Assembly: GCA_039920305.1 (NCBI GenBank)
Contig: JBDSEA010000162.1
Location: 1-25,458, forward strand
Length of the DNA stretch: 25,458 bases
Direction of reading: 5' to 3'
From: DASRAJ01 sp039920305
Lineage (GTDB): Bacteria; Bacteroidota; Bacteroidia; Chitinophagales; UBA10324
Position numbers and translations under genes: made by a program. Below are positions 1 to 8,316 of this stretch, piece after piece (the first letter of the stretch is position 1; every line of letters starts with the position of its first letter). Below the pieces are notes generated by a model that saw only the letters and a list, made by a program, of their open reading frames with translations, did not search any database and was not told the DNA's origin.

Positions 1-1233
1 GAAGGCTACAGCACCATTCAATATTATGCAGGAAGTTTTTTCCCTACTGGCATCAGTGCTTTTGGAGGCTCACAGGATAATGGTACACATTATTGCAAGG
101 ATGGTAATGGCGATTGCTTTCCCATCCTTGGCGGAGATGGTGCTTACTGCGCTGTGAATCAGCAATATCCCAACATTGTTTATGCCTCATATCAGAATGG
201 CGCAATCCAGCGTGCCGATGATGCTTATCTCGATTACCCCACCTTTTATGGAACTGCCAATGAGCTGGACGCCAATTTCGACGGCACTATTGACGAGGGT
301 GCGTGGTTCATCAACCCTTTCGATATTAATCTTTATAATGGCGATTACCTGGGCTTTGTAACCCTCAGGAGATACTGGCATACTCTGGATGGCGGTTATT
401 CGTGGTTTCCTGCGATGGATCAGTTGAACTTTGGCAACTCACCTTATGCAATTGGTATCTCCAAGTCATTCAATCCCACTGTATATGTCGGAGGAAGCAG
501 CGCCTTGTTTATCCGGATCAATAGTGCTTTTGATGCTTACCCGGGTGGGGAGGCAGACCTTTCATCCAAAGTACCTTCCGCAATCGGCGGTGATTTTTTA
601 GCCGGAATAACCGTGCATCCTGCTGATAGCAGCATGTGCTACCTCGCTTTTAGTAATTATTCCGATCAGCCCAGGGTGTGGAAAGTAACCAATGGCACTA
701 CCGATGATCCGGTATTCACGAGCATTAGCGGAGATCTGCCGGCAAATTTGCCCGTAAATTATATTGATGTTGATCCGTACAGACCAGATTCATTTTTTCT
801 CGCCGGCACAGATCTGGGTTTGTATATCAGTGACGATGCAGGAAATCACTGGCAGCACATTGATGAAATTCCAAATGTCGTTGTAGAGCAGGTTCGCGTA
901 CGCCCCTCTGATCGCCGCATTTTTGTTTTTACGCATGGCAGGGGAATGTGGACAGCCACGCTTGCTTCATTTGAATCCGGAATTTCAGAATCTGCCGGAA
1001 AAACCATAAAAGCATCGGCATTTCCCAATCCCTGCACTGATGAGTTGTATGTAAAGGTTGCGGAAGGTGCAGTGAGAGTGAGTGTAAGGGATGTAAATAA
1101 CCATCTCATGATACCTTCAAGGCTCATGTCAGGGAATGAATCTCTGGATGTTTCAGCACTTGCCTCTGGCGTATATTTTATTGAAATGAAAAATGATGAT
1201 CAAATTCTGATAAAGAAAATTATTAAGCAATGA
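1..1233 (+). CDS. C-terminal part of a secreted BNR/sortilin-like repeat protein with a type IX secretion sorting domain
   Basis: The reading frame is open from base 1, so the gene begins outside the window; 410 residues are visible. The GTG at 154 lies inside the repeat region and is not a real start. An FGGSQDNGT motif near the left edge and later pieces such as GLYISDDAGNHWQHI resemble BNR/sialidase-type beta-propeller blades. The last 75 or so residues look like a type IX secretion (Por) C-terminal sorting domain: an FPNPCTDEL motif, then LDVSALASGVYFIEM and a final KKIIKQ. Inference: the protein crosses the outer membrane through the type IX system, the tail is removed, and the propeller is surface-attached or released. 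No catalytic residues were recognised and the substrate is unknown. The class is firm; the function is not. Confidence 0.85.
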   Translation, partial: EGYSTIQYYAGSFFPTGISAFGGSQDNGTHYCKDGNGDCFPILGGDGAYCAVNQQYPNIVYASYQNGAIQRADDAYLDYPTFYGTANELDANFDGTIDEGAWFINPFDINLYNGDYLGFVTLRRYWHTLDGGYSWFPAMDQLNFGNSPYAIGISKSFNPTVYVGGSSALFIRINSAFDAYPGGEADLSSKVPSAIGGDFLAGITVHPADSSMCYLAFSNYSDQPRVWKVTNGTTDDPVFTSISGDLPANLPVNYIDVDPYRPDSFFLAGTDLGLYISDDAGNHWQHIDEIPNVVVEQVRVRPSDRRIFVFTHGRGMWTATLASFESGISESAGKTIKASAFPNPCTDELYVKVAEGAVRVSVRDVNNHLMIPSRLMSGNESLDVSALASGVYFIEMKNDDQILIKKIIKQ

Positions 1234-1265
1234 AATTAGGATGCTTTTTTGTAATCAAGAATTTA

Positions 1266-1751
1266 TCATTTCATAGAATTCCTGTATTGCTTTTCTAATT
1301 CTTCCTTTTCAAGCCTGCAACTGATCCATTCATTCTCAAAGGAAGCATTATACTTCTTATAGAAATTAATGGCGGTTGTATTCCAGTCCAGCACCTGCCA
1401 TCGCAACTGGCAGGCACTTGTATTTACTGCAATATTTATCAACTCATCAAAAAGCATTTTACCAATACCAGATCTGCGGAATTCCCCGAGCACTACTAAA
1501 TCTTCAAGATAAATCAATCTACCCTTCCAGGTTGAATATCCTGTATAATAGATGGCCGTTCCAATAATCCTACCGTCCAAATCAGACACCAGTGCATCAA
1601 AGATTTTTTCAGATCCAAAACCATCGCGCATCATGGTAGATTCTGTAGTAACAACTGCTGACGGAAATTTTTCATACTCAGCCAGTTCTCTGATAAGTGC
1701 ATGTATGGCAGCTACATCCCCGGGTTCAGCTTTTCTGATTATTATATTCAT
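1266..1751 (-). CDS. GNAT-family N-acetyltransferase, diamine/thialysine acetyltransferase (SSAT)-like
   Basis: A 161-residue protein starting at ATG 1751 (MNIIIRKAEPGD). It follows the spermidine/spermine N1-acetyltransferase layout: an IRELAEYEKF segment near the N-terminus, DGFG, then YYTGYSTWKGRLIYLEDL, the acetyl-CoA loop RRSGIGKML, and DWNTTAINFYKKYNA, whose tyrosine sits where the SSAT catalytic tyrosine is found. The expected reaction is acetyl transfer from acetyl-CoA to a small amine such as a polyamine or thialysine; sequence alone does not settle the substrate. The frame stays open upstream to an ATG at 1937. I chose 1751 because the conserved domain starts there and the resulting length fits the family. 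It is convergent with the secreted protein gene (32-base gap) and divergent from the prolyl isomerase gene. Confidence 0.85.
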   Translation of the reverse strand: MNIIIRKAEPGDVAAIHALIRELAEYEKFPSAVVTTESTMMRDGFGSEKIFDALVSDLDGRIIGTAIYYTGYSTWKGRLIYLEDLVVLGEFRRSGIGKMLFDELINIAVNTSACQLRWQVLDWNTTAINFYKKYNASFENEWISCRLEKEELEKQYRNSMK

Positions 1752-1902
1752 TTGAGACAAAGATATATGTGCTTCAGCTATACGGAATATGATAAGTATG
1801 AACGATGTTACGCAGGCTAAAATGAGGAATTTAAATTCATTCTCTGATTTTTTTGAAAGGAATGCACTTGCAGCAGTATGCATGGCATTTAAGCTATCAG
1901 CA

Positions 1903-1934
1903 TTTGGATTTTCCCTCCTATTCCCTTTTATTTG
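1903..1934 (+). promoter_or_regulatory. Candidate Bacteroidota promoter for the PpiD-like gene
   Basis: TTTG at 1903-1906 and TTTATTTG at 1927-1934 are 20 bases apart. The second matches the Bacteroidota -7 consensus TAnnTTTG at all but one fixed position, and TTTG is the -33 consensus. The ATG follows about 32 bases later. This is a consensus match by eye in an AT-rich region, so chance occurrence is possible. Confidence 0.4.
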
Positions 1935-1966
1935 CATTCCATTTTTAAAGCCCCGGTACTTGTAAC

Positions 1967-4090
1967 ATGGCAGTATTTCAGATCATTAGAGGTAAGTTAG
2001 GAGGAATTGTAGTTGGTATTATTATTTTATCACTCGCCTTATTTGTATTTGAAACTGCATTCAACTCTAATACGAGCCTGCTTCAAAAAGATAAAGATAT
2101 TGTGGGTGTAATTGATGGCAATAAGATCCATTACCGTGATTTTGATGCGAGAGTAGAAGAGGCAAAGAAGAATTATATGCTGCAAACCAACCAGACCAAT
2201 CTGGATGAGAATACCTTATTTTCCATTCGCGAGCAGGCATGGAATCAAATAGTAAATGAGCAATTAAATGGCAGTGAATACAATAAACTTGGTTTAACAA
2301 TCTCCAATGAAGAATTAAAGGATATGTTTTTTGGAAAAGATCCTGTACCGGAAATCAAACAAGCTTTCACCAATCCTCAGACGGGCACTTTCGATCCGCT
2401 TGCAGTCAGAAACTATTATCAGCATCTCGATGAGCAAGGACAAAATGAACAACCTGGCGAGCGGCGTGTACGATGGGTGAATTTTGAAAATGCGCAAAAA
2501 GATCAGCGAATTGCAGCAAAGTATGCTGATATGATCAAAAATGCCCTGTATATTCCTAAATGGCAGGCCGAGCAGGATTACAATGAAAAGAATACACGTG
2601 CGGCGGTGAATTTTGTTTCTGTCCCTTATTCAACCGTTTCTGATTCAAGCATTAAAGTGACAGATTCGGAATTGGAGAACTATATCAGGCAACATGCTAC
2701 CCAGTTCAGGCAGGAAGAGAGCCGTGCGCTTGATTATGTGATCTTCCCGGTATTTCCTTCTGCAGATGATACCGCAGACGTACAGAAAAGTATTAATGAT
2801 ATTAATTCCAGGTTATTAGCTGCGCCGAATGATACTGATCTTGTTAAGCTGAATTCCGATAAGGGTCTCGATAAATTTTATTACAAAAAAGATAATATCA
2901 GCAGCGCTTTTGTAAAGGACACGCTTTTTAAAGTTCCGGCTGGCTCTGTAATCGGACCTTATTATGAAAATGGCAATTACAAAATTGCAAAGCTGATGGA
3001 ACGCAGGGAAATAGCTGATTCGGTAAAAGCTCATCACATTCTTGTACGTGTTGAGCCCGGGACTGATACCACTGCAGCCTATAAAAAAATAGACAGTATT
3101 TACCAGGTGATTCAAAGCGGAGAACCTTTCGATTCACTTGCAAAGAATTTTTCTGAAGATGAGGGCTCGGGTGCAATAGGCGGTGACCTGGGTTGGGTCC
3201 GGCAGGGCATCACAGTGCCTTCCTTTAATCATTATTTATTCTTTGAAGGTAACCAGGGCGAAATGAAGATAGTGCGTTCGGATTTTGGATACCATCTTAT
3301 CCGTATTGACAGCCTTCAAAATGTAACCACTGGTGTTCAGGTAAATTTTATTTCACGGCCGCTTGAAGCAAGCAGTGAAACGGACAAGGCAGCGTTTGAT
3401 AAAGCCACCCGCTTTGCATCAGAAAATAATACGGTGGAAAAATTCGAAAAAGCAGCAACCGATCAAAAGTTAAATAAAATGTCAGCGCCGAGTGTGCTTA
3501 AAAATGCGAATCAGCTTCCGGGACTTCCTTCTGCCCGTGATATTGTTAAATGGTCTTACACAGCGAAGCTTAATGAAGTTTCATCCCCCTTTCCAATAGA
3601 AAATAATTACGTTGTAGCAGTGGTTACCGGTATAAAAAAAGAAGGGACAGCAACCGCAGAAGATGTTCGGCAGCAGGTTGAATTACTTGTGCGAAAACAA
3701 AAGAAAGGTCAGCAAATAGCTTCGCAAATTACTGCTGATATGTCTTTGAATACAACTCTTGACGCACTTGCAGCGAAGCTGAATCAACCGGTAAAGACTG
3801 CAGCAAATGTTGTATTCGCCAATGCTTTTGCAGAGAACCTTGGGTTTGAGCCGAAAGTAGTCGGAACTGTTTTCACGCTTAAAGAAAAATCAATATCACA
3901 GCCGGTAATTGGAGAACAAGGTGTCTATGTGGTACAGGTTCAATCCTTCACAAAGCCTCAGCCGATTGCAGATTATAATCAGTTCAGGCAGCAACTGTTA
4001 ACATCACTTGCACCCCGCCTGCAATATGGCCTGCCAGAAACCTTAAAGAAAGCGGTAAAAATAGAAGATGACCGGTATCTCTTTTTCTAA
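1967..4090 (+). CDS. PpiD/SurA-like membrane-anchored peptidylprolyl isomerase
   Basis: A 707-residue protein. The N-terminus has the PpiD pattern: a short cytoplasmic start (MAVFQIIRGKLG), one membrane helix at about residues 12-32, then a periplasmic SurA-N-like helical region up to about residue 200. A parvulin (rotamase) domain covers about residues 351-452, with AHHILVRV, FDSLAKNFSED, GGDLGWVRQG and FGYHLIRID. The C-terminal 250 residues (including VSSPFPIENNYVVAVV) look like a further degenerate SurA/parvulin-type region, common in Bacteroidota homologues. Expected role: folding of proteins on the outer face of the inner membrane, including outer-membrane and secreted proteins. It may be followed in transcription by the DUF2480 gene, but the 98-base gap contains a small hairpin. 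Confidence 0.92.
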   Translation: MAVFQIIRGKLGGIVVGIIILSLALFVFETAFNSNTSLLQKDKDIVGVIDGNKIHYRDFDARVEEAKKNYMLQTNQTNLDENTLFSIREQAWNQIVNEQLNGSEYNKLGLTISNEELKDMFFGKDPVPEIKQAFTNPQTGTFDPLAVRNYYQHLDEQGQNEQPGERRVRWVNFENAQKDQRIAAKYADMIKNALYIPKWQAEQDYNEKNTRAAVNFVSVPYSTVSDSSIKVTDSELENYIRQHATQFRQEESRALDYVIFPVFPSADDTADVQKSINDINSRLLAAPNDTDLVKLNSDKGLDKFYYKKDNISSAFVKDTLFKVPAGSVIGPYYENGNYKIAKLMERREIADSVKAHHILVRVEPGTDTTAAYKKIDSIYQVIQSGEPFDSLAKNFSEDEGSGAIGGDLGWVRQGITVPSFNHYLFFEGNQGEMKIVRSDFGYHLIRIDSLQNVTTGVQVNFISRPLEASSETDKAAFDKATRFASENNTVEKFEKAATDQKLNKMSAPSVLKNANQLPGLPSARDIVKWSYTAKLNEVSSPFPIENNYVVAVVTGIKKEGTATAEDVRQQVELLVRKQKKGQQIASQITADMSLNTTLDALAAKLNQPVKTAANVVFANAFAENLGFEPKVVGTVFTLKEKSISQPVIGEQGVYVVQVQSFTKPQPIADYNQFRQQLLTSLAPRLQYGLPETLKKAVKIEDDRYLFF

Positions 4091-4103
4091 AAAAGGTGAA
4101 AGG

Positions 4104-4119
4104 CAACCCCTTTGGGTTG
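4104..4119 (+). terminator. Small perfect hairpin after the PpiD-like gene, weak terminator candidate
   Basis: CAACCC and GGGTTG form a perfect six-base stem around a four-base CTTT loop, 14 bases after the stop codon. No run of T follows, so intrinsic termination is doubtful. It could instead cap or stabilise the 3' end of the upstream message. Confidence 0.25.
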
Positions 4120-4188
4120 GTTAACATGGAACAAGATCACAGAGGCAAATGAAACTTACCCTGCCTTTTTGGCGTTTTAAATTTCATC

Positions 4189-4722
4189 ATGGAAATACAG
4201 GAAAAAATTGTTAACCGTGTTGCCGAAAGCTCCCTTCTGAGTTTTGATCTGGAAGCGCTTTATCCGCCGGAAGAAAAGATATCTTTTGACCTGAAGAACT
4301 ATCTTTTTATGGGCTTAATTCTTAAGGAAAAAGAATTCAGGGATGCATTAAAGAACATGGACTTGAACCCCTACCGCGATAAAAATGTGGCGGTGTATTG
4401 CTCCGCTGATGCCATCATTCCTGTATGGGCATATATGCTATCAGCCGTTTATCTTTCGCCCGTTGCAAAGCGATTATATTTCTGCACCGAGGACAAGCTT
4501 GATGAGGAAATTTACAAGGAAATAATTACTGCCATGGATATTACACCATACAAATCTCAGAGAATTATTATTAAAGGGTGCAGCAAGAAGCCAGTACCTG
4601 TTTCGGCTTATCTCGAAATCACGCGTAAGCTCCAGCCGGTAGCAAAGAGCTTAATGTATGGTGAGGCATGCTCCAATGTTCCTTTATATAAGCAAAATGC
4701 TTTGAAGAATACTAATGCTTAA
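4189..4722 (+). CDS. DUF2480 family protein
   Basis: A 177-residue protein matching the Bacteroidota-specific DUF2480 family along its whole length: IVNRVAESSLLSFDLEALYP at the start, LFMGLILKEKEFR, the central CSADAIIPVWAYML, then IIIKGCSKKPVPVSAYLEIT and LMYGEACSNVPLYK near the end. There is no signal peptide or membrane helix, so it is expected in the cytoplasm. The molecular function of the family is not known to me. The conserved cysteines (in CSADA, KGCS and EACS) are the obvious candidates for functional residues. The stop lies 37 bases before the lytic transglycosylase start, so joint transcription is likely. Confidence 0.9.
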   Translation: MEIQEKIVNRVAESSLLSFDLEALYPPEEKISFDLKNYLFMGLILKEKEFRDALKNMDLNPYRDKNVAVYCSADAIIPVWAYMLSAVYLSPVAKRLYFCTEDKLDEEIYKEIITAMDITPYKSQRIIIKGCSKKPVPVSAYLEITRKLQPVAKSLMYGEACSNVPLYKQNALKNTNA

Positions 4723-4759
4723 CATCTTGCATTCCAAGCAGGTTGAATAATAACTTTTG

Positions 4760-5707
4760 ATGGAAGAAAGGAAAAATAAATTCACGCTTAAGGTATTGCG
4801 TATTGCCATTTTCATGATGGCTGGATTAGCTGTTTTCCTTTCCATCAGCACCATGCGGGCAAAAGAAGATCCGGCAGCTACTGAATATCACTATGAAAAA
4901 ATCCGATCACCGTTCGATAATAAAATTTATGCGGTTAAAATTCCTGACCGGATTGATTTTGCCGGAGAATCTGTACCCCTCAATGATCAGGACGTAAGGG
5001 AGCGGCTCGATCGTGAGCTGCTTGTAAATACTTACTGGCATTCCCAAACATTGTACATAATGAAGCAGTATCCCCAGATTATTTCCTTTATTGAGCCCAT
5101 TCTCGAACGAAACGCAGTGCCGAAAGATTTTATATACCTGTGTATTGCCGAAAGCGGTTTACAATACAATGCCCAATCCCCAAGTGGTGCATTGGGAATA
5201 TGGCAATTTCTTAAATCCACAGGAATCAGTTATGGTCTTACGATCAACAGCGAGGTGGATGAGCGGATGAATTATGAAAAAAGTACGGAGGCAGCATGTA
5301 AATATTTTATCAATGCCAGGCAGAAATTAGGAAGCTGGACGATGGCGGCGGCGGCTTTTAATCGTGGCACAGAAGGAATGGCTGAAGCAGTAAAGCATCA
5401 GAAAACCAACAATTACTATAATCTGTACTTAAACCGCGAAACTTCACGGTACGTCTTTCGGATCCTTGCGCTTAAGCAGGTGCTGCAGAACCCTCAGCAA
5501 TATGGCTTCTTTCTGGATGCAGGTGACCTTTACCCGCAGTATAAATACAAGACCGTAGGAGTTGATACTACCATTAGTGATCTTGCTGATTTCGCGAAAG
5601 TATACGGAACAACCTACAAGACCTTACGTGAATTAAATCCATGGATACTCGGGTACTCTTTAACCAATAAAGAGAAAAAGCATTATCAAATGAAGGTTCC
5701 TATATAA
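4760..5707 (+). CDS. Membrane-anchored lytic transglycosylase, MltD-like SLT domain
   Basis: A 315-residue protein that would cleave the MurNAc-GlcNAc bond of peptidoglycan, forming 1,6-anhydro ends. One membrane helix or uncleaved signal lies at about residues 12-30. The SLT domain covers about residues 108-230: Glu131 in IAESGLQ is the expected catalytic acid, followed by SGALGIWQF and AAAAFNRG, the usual goose-type lysozyme motifs. The last 55 residues (from TISDLADFAKVYGTTYKTL to a terminal YQMKVPI) resemble the LysM-like tail of MltD proteins. ATG 4760 is preferred over the in-frame TTG at 4757. The nearby GH3 gene could act on fragments released by this enzyme. Confidence 0.9.
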   Translation: MEERKNKFTLKVLRIAIFMMAGLAVFLSISTMRAKEDPAATEYHYEKIRSPFDNKIYAVKIPDRIDFAGESVPLNDQDVRERLDRELLVNTYWHSQTLYIMKQYPQIISFIEPILERNAVPKDFIYLCIAESGLQYNAQSPSGALGIWQFLKSTGISYGLTINSEVDERMNYEKSTEAACKYFINARQKLGSWTMAAAAFNRGTEGMAEAVKHQKTNNYYNLYLNRETSRYVFRILALKQVLQNPQQYGFFLDAGDLYPQYKYKTVGVDTTISDLADFAKVYGTTYKTLRELNPWILGYSLTNKEKKHYQMKVPI

Positions 5708-5827
5708 TTAAAATAGAATTTTCATCTGCCAGAATAAGAAACCAGGCCTGCATTCATTTCCCATCAATTGTCCTTTTACCTTTTCGAATCTGATCCTGAT
5801 TGCAGAAGATTTTGTTATTCAATCTGC

Positions 5828-6877
5828 TTATTGAGGATATTTATGCATGATTCGAATGCTTTTTTTTAACTTCAAATGCTCGCGGATTAATCTGATCATT
5901 TCGGTGGTTTTAAATGGTTTAAAACCCCGGCGGCGGTTTTCACGGCTTATTTTAAAAATGATATCCCAATGCAGAAACAAGTCACGATATGCTTTAATGA
6001 TGCTTCGGTGAGGATCATAAATATGCGCGGGCTCTGAATTTACACCGTTCACTTCTATAACCTTGAAATTCCCTTTCAGCATTTCCGTGTAAGAGAGCGT
6101 ACGTACATCAAAGCGGCCGAAGTACCATTCATGCAAAGTGCTTGCTGCTTCATTAAATGAATGTATAAGCTCATCACAAATCATTTCATTCTCATTAAGA
6201 AAAGTAGTACCCCGGTTGTGATTACCAATTTCCTCAAGAACTTTTTTTTCACCTGCGCTTAAAACCAGTTTTAATTCATTATGAAATTTTTTTAACAACC
6301 GGGGCAGGTGATGTATGCAACGCTCATCATGATTAATCAACTCTATCAATTCTGATTTGCCATCGCCGGTCACGGTGAGAAACTGCCGCTTCATTAATGA
6401 AGAAATTGTTCCGGATTTCCGGGAAGGCAGACGGAAATACATTACCCCATATTCTTCAGGCAGCGCAATGTATTCCTGCAGGATGATCTTCTCAGGTGCA
6501 TTGAGGAGATATTCAGAAATATCGTTTTCCCCGCAGATCTTTTCGACCTTCCATCCACGCTCACCTTCATCCGGCTTTAAGATAACAGGAAAAAAAATAC
6601 CGGTTGAATTCATGGAAGAGATTATTTCTTCTGCCGTTGGCAGGTGTTCAAAAAGGATGGTTTGAGGTAGATATTTTTTATGCAGCTGCTGAAGGATATG
6701 ATACTTGGAATAGGAAGATAATCCTCCCATTCTCATTCCCGGATCAGCAAGCGTGAAGTATGCAAGCGAACGTGACCGGATGGCGTGAATGATGATGAGA
6801 AAATAAACAGGGATGTAGAATAACCAGTATGGCCAGAATTCCCACTTAAGAAATTTAGGGAGTGGCTGGTTGCGCAT
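5828..6877 (-). CDS. Membrane-anchored ATP-grasp family ligase of unknown substrate
   Basis: A 349-residue protein. About 25 residues near the N-terminus (FWPYWLFYIPVYFLIIIHAI) form a likely membrane helix, followed by a PGMRMGGLSSYSK segment. The rest looks like an ATP-grasp enzyme: VILKPDEGERGWKV corresponds to the nucleotide-binding lysine strand, IILQEYI to the adenine-contacting strand, FGRFDVR to the phosphate or metal site, and FKVIEVNGVNSEPAHIYDP carries the closing E-x-N metal motif. Such folds form amide or peptide bonds through an acyl phosphate. Distant similarity to D-alanine-D-alanine ligases is apparent, but nothing shows the substrate. It is the last of four minus-strand genes, 70 bases after the NRDE gene. 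The ATP-grasp call is good; any finer function would be a guess. Confidence 0.75.
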   Translation of the reverse strand: MRNQPLPKFLKWEFWPYWLFYIPVYFLIIIHAIRSRSLAYFTLADPGMRMGGLSSYSKYHILQQLHKKYLPQTILFEHLPTAEEIISSMNSTGIFFPVILKPDEGERGWKVEKICGENDISEYLLNAPEKIILQEYIALPEEYGVMYFRLPSRKSGTISSLMKRQFLTVTGDGKSELIELINHDERCIHHLPRLLKKFHNELKLVLSAGEKKVLEEIGNHNRGTTFLNENEMICDELIHSFNEAASTLHEWYFGRFDVRTLSYTEMLKGNFKVIEVNGVNSEPAHIYDPHRSIIKAYRDLFLHWDIIFKISRENRRRGFKPFKTTEMIRLIREHLKLKKSIRIMHKYPQ

Positions 6878-6947
6878 GAGGGGAGAAAGTTACCAAGAAC
6901 AGAATATCCCCTGTGGAGTGCAATAGAATAATAAACTGCGCAGGTAA

Positions 6948-7676
6948 TCATTTCTGCTCCAATGCCAGTGAAATATCCGATAATGAATTCTGAAAGAGGT
7001 CCTGATAATACATATTCAGTATTTCATCCTTCAATTCAAGCGAGGTAATGCTGAGTGTTGCAACCATTTCAATTCGCTCAGGCGGAAATACCCAGTCCTG
7101 ATAAAAAAACTTTTGATGAATGCGTAACAGCAATTCAGGTGTCAGGCTATTACTGGTTTGTTCCCCGATAATTTTTCTGAATAATCTTTCTTTTGCCGCC
7201 GCTGTTTCCTCACGGTATAATGTGGCAGATGACCAAAGGTACATTTGACCCGCATTGAGTGATTTAAAAAACTTTTCTTTTCCATTCCACCTTAATTCAA
7301 ATAACTCAGTATTATTTCCCCCGCTTATAATAACCATTGTGAAGGGCTCAATATTTATCAGGTCATACGAAGAATAAAAGTTTCCCGGATTACCGTCATC
7401 AAAATAATCCATAACAACCAATCCACGGCTTTTACGGTAGGGGGGTTGATGCTGGTGCTTTTTAAATGCACCATTCAGCAAGCAAACCACATCACCATAA
7501 TCAGAAGCAGCAATCCAGGTACCGCTCGCCAGGGGATCCACCGGAGCTGCGAGCCTGTAAGTGCCTTTGTCCAGAATTTGCGGTGACGAGGCTAATCCCC
7601 TGGCTATTGCCTCATCACGGCTGGATGTGAGAAGGAATTTATTTTTAGGCAGGTGAATATAGCTTACGGTACACAC
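6948..7676 (-). CDS. NRDE family protein (TANGO2 homologue), GTG start
   Basis: A 242-residue protein that starts MCTVSYIHLP and contains TSSRDE, the eponymous NRDE-type motif, followed by SGTWIAASDYGDVVCLLNG, as in the TANGO2/NRDE family. Cys2 directly after the initiator is conserved in this family and would be an N-terminal nucleophile if it is an Ntn-hydrolase, which is an inference. The start is decided by sequence: codon 1 is GTG at 7676, and the codon before it is an in-frame TAG, so no earlier start exists and a later one would lose the cysteine. Bacterial and animal members have been linked to haem trafficking and lipid homeostasis, but the biochemical role is unsettled. It sits between the DinB-like gene (38-base gap) and the ATP-grasp gene. 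Confidence 0.85.
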   Translation of the reverse strand: MCTVSYIHLPKNKFLLTSSRDEAIARGLASSPQILDKGTYRLAAPVDPLASGTWIAASDYGDVVCLLNGAFKKHQHQPPYRKSRGLVVMDYFDDGNPGNFYSSYDLINIEPFTMVIISGGNNTELFELRWNGKEKFFKSLNAGQMYLWSSATLYREETAAAKERLFRKIIGEQTSNSLTPELLLRIHQKFFYQDWVFPPERIEMVATLSITSLELKDEILNMYYQDLFQNSLSDISLALEQK

Positions 7677-7714
7677 CTATTTTGCAAATTGAAGTTTCAT
7701 TCCTTTGTGAGGCC

Positions 7715-8230
7715 TTAACCGGATTTTGCACTTTGATGATAGCGAAGCGTAGAAGGCGCCACACCAAAATCTACCGAGATGTATACTTCCGGAAATGCCT
7801 GCTTCACTCCCATCCTGATAATTGCCATGTGATGAATCGCATGCTCTATGGCATAATGTAACTCCCTCAGGAGTGAGGTGAGCATGTAAGAACCGGAAAG
7901 CTGATCATCAATTCCCAAGGCCCCGATTAGGGTCAGAAATTTTTCATTATCAACTTCACCAAGCTCAGATTTTAGATCTTTCAATGATTCCTTTGCAAAT
8001 ATCCGGTCATTTTCCATTCGGGTATCGCGCAGCCGGTTATCATAGCAGATGGTATCTGTTTCATTGGCCAGGTATACACATTGAAAAAATTCAATAATGT
8101 GCCGGTAATGCTTACCAATGGATGCACCGGAAAAAATATCTGCGGCGGCAGTGTACTGGTCATCAGTTAATCGATCCAATAAACCGGTTAATTGATCGAA
8201 GATACAATCAGCGTTCGTTGGAATCTTCAT
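7715..8230 (-). CDS. DinB-like putative metal-binding protein
   Basis: A 171-residue protein with the four-helix DinB/YfiT-type pattern. Histidines His41 and His44 lie in GKHYRHIIEF, and a second cluster in LHYAIEHAIHHMAIIRMG (His125, 130, 133, 134) could complete a metal site. DinB-family proteins are mostly uncharacterised; some are thiol-transferases that depend on low-molecular-weight thiols. There is no signal peptide, so it is probably cytoplasmic. The start ATG at 8230 gives a normal family length. It lies 86 bases downstream of the GH3 gene and 38 bases upstream of the NRDE gene, so all may share a transcript. Confidence 0.8.
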   Translation of the reverse strand: MKIPTNADCIFDQLTGLLDRLTDDQYTAAADIFSGASIGKHYRHIIEFFQCVYLANETDTICYDNRLRDTRMENDRIFAKESLKDLKSELGEVDNEKFLTLIGALGIDDQLSGSYMLTSLLRELHYAIEHAIHHMAIIRMGVKQAFPEVYISVDFGVAPSTLRYHQSAKSG

Positions 8231-8316
8231 CAGACTATTCGTGTGTTAAATGCGCCTGCAAGATACAAATTCTGTGCGCGAAAAATGGCCGCTACTGTTT
8301 AAATGCTTATTCAGAT

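Noticed and set aside
5801..5827. GCAGA/TCTGC inverted repeat between the convergent transglycosylase and ATP-grasp genes
   Set aside because: Five base pairs with a long 16-base loop and no T run on either side; too weak for a terminator call.
6357..6665. 102-codon open frame on the plus strand
   Set aside because: It lies opposite the conserved ATP-grasp gene and has no recognisable motif; a shadow frame.
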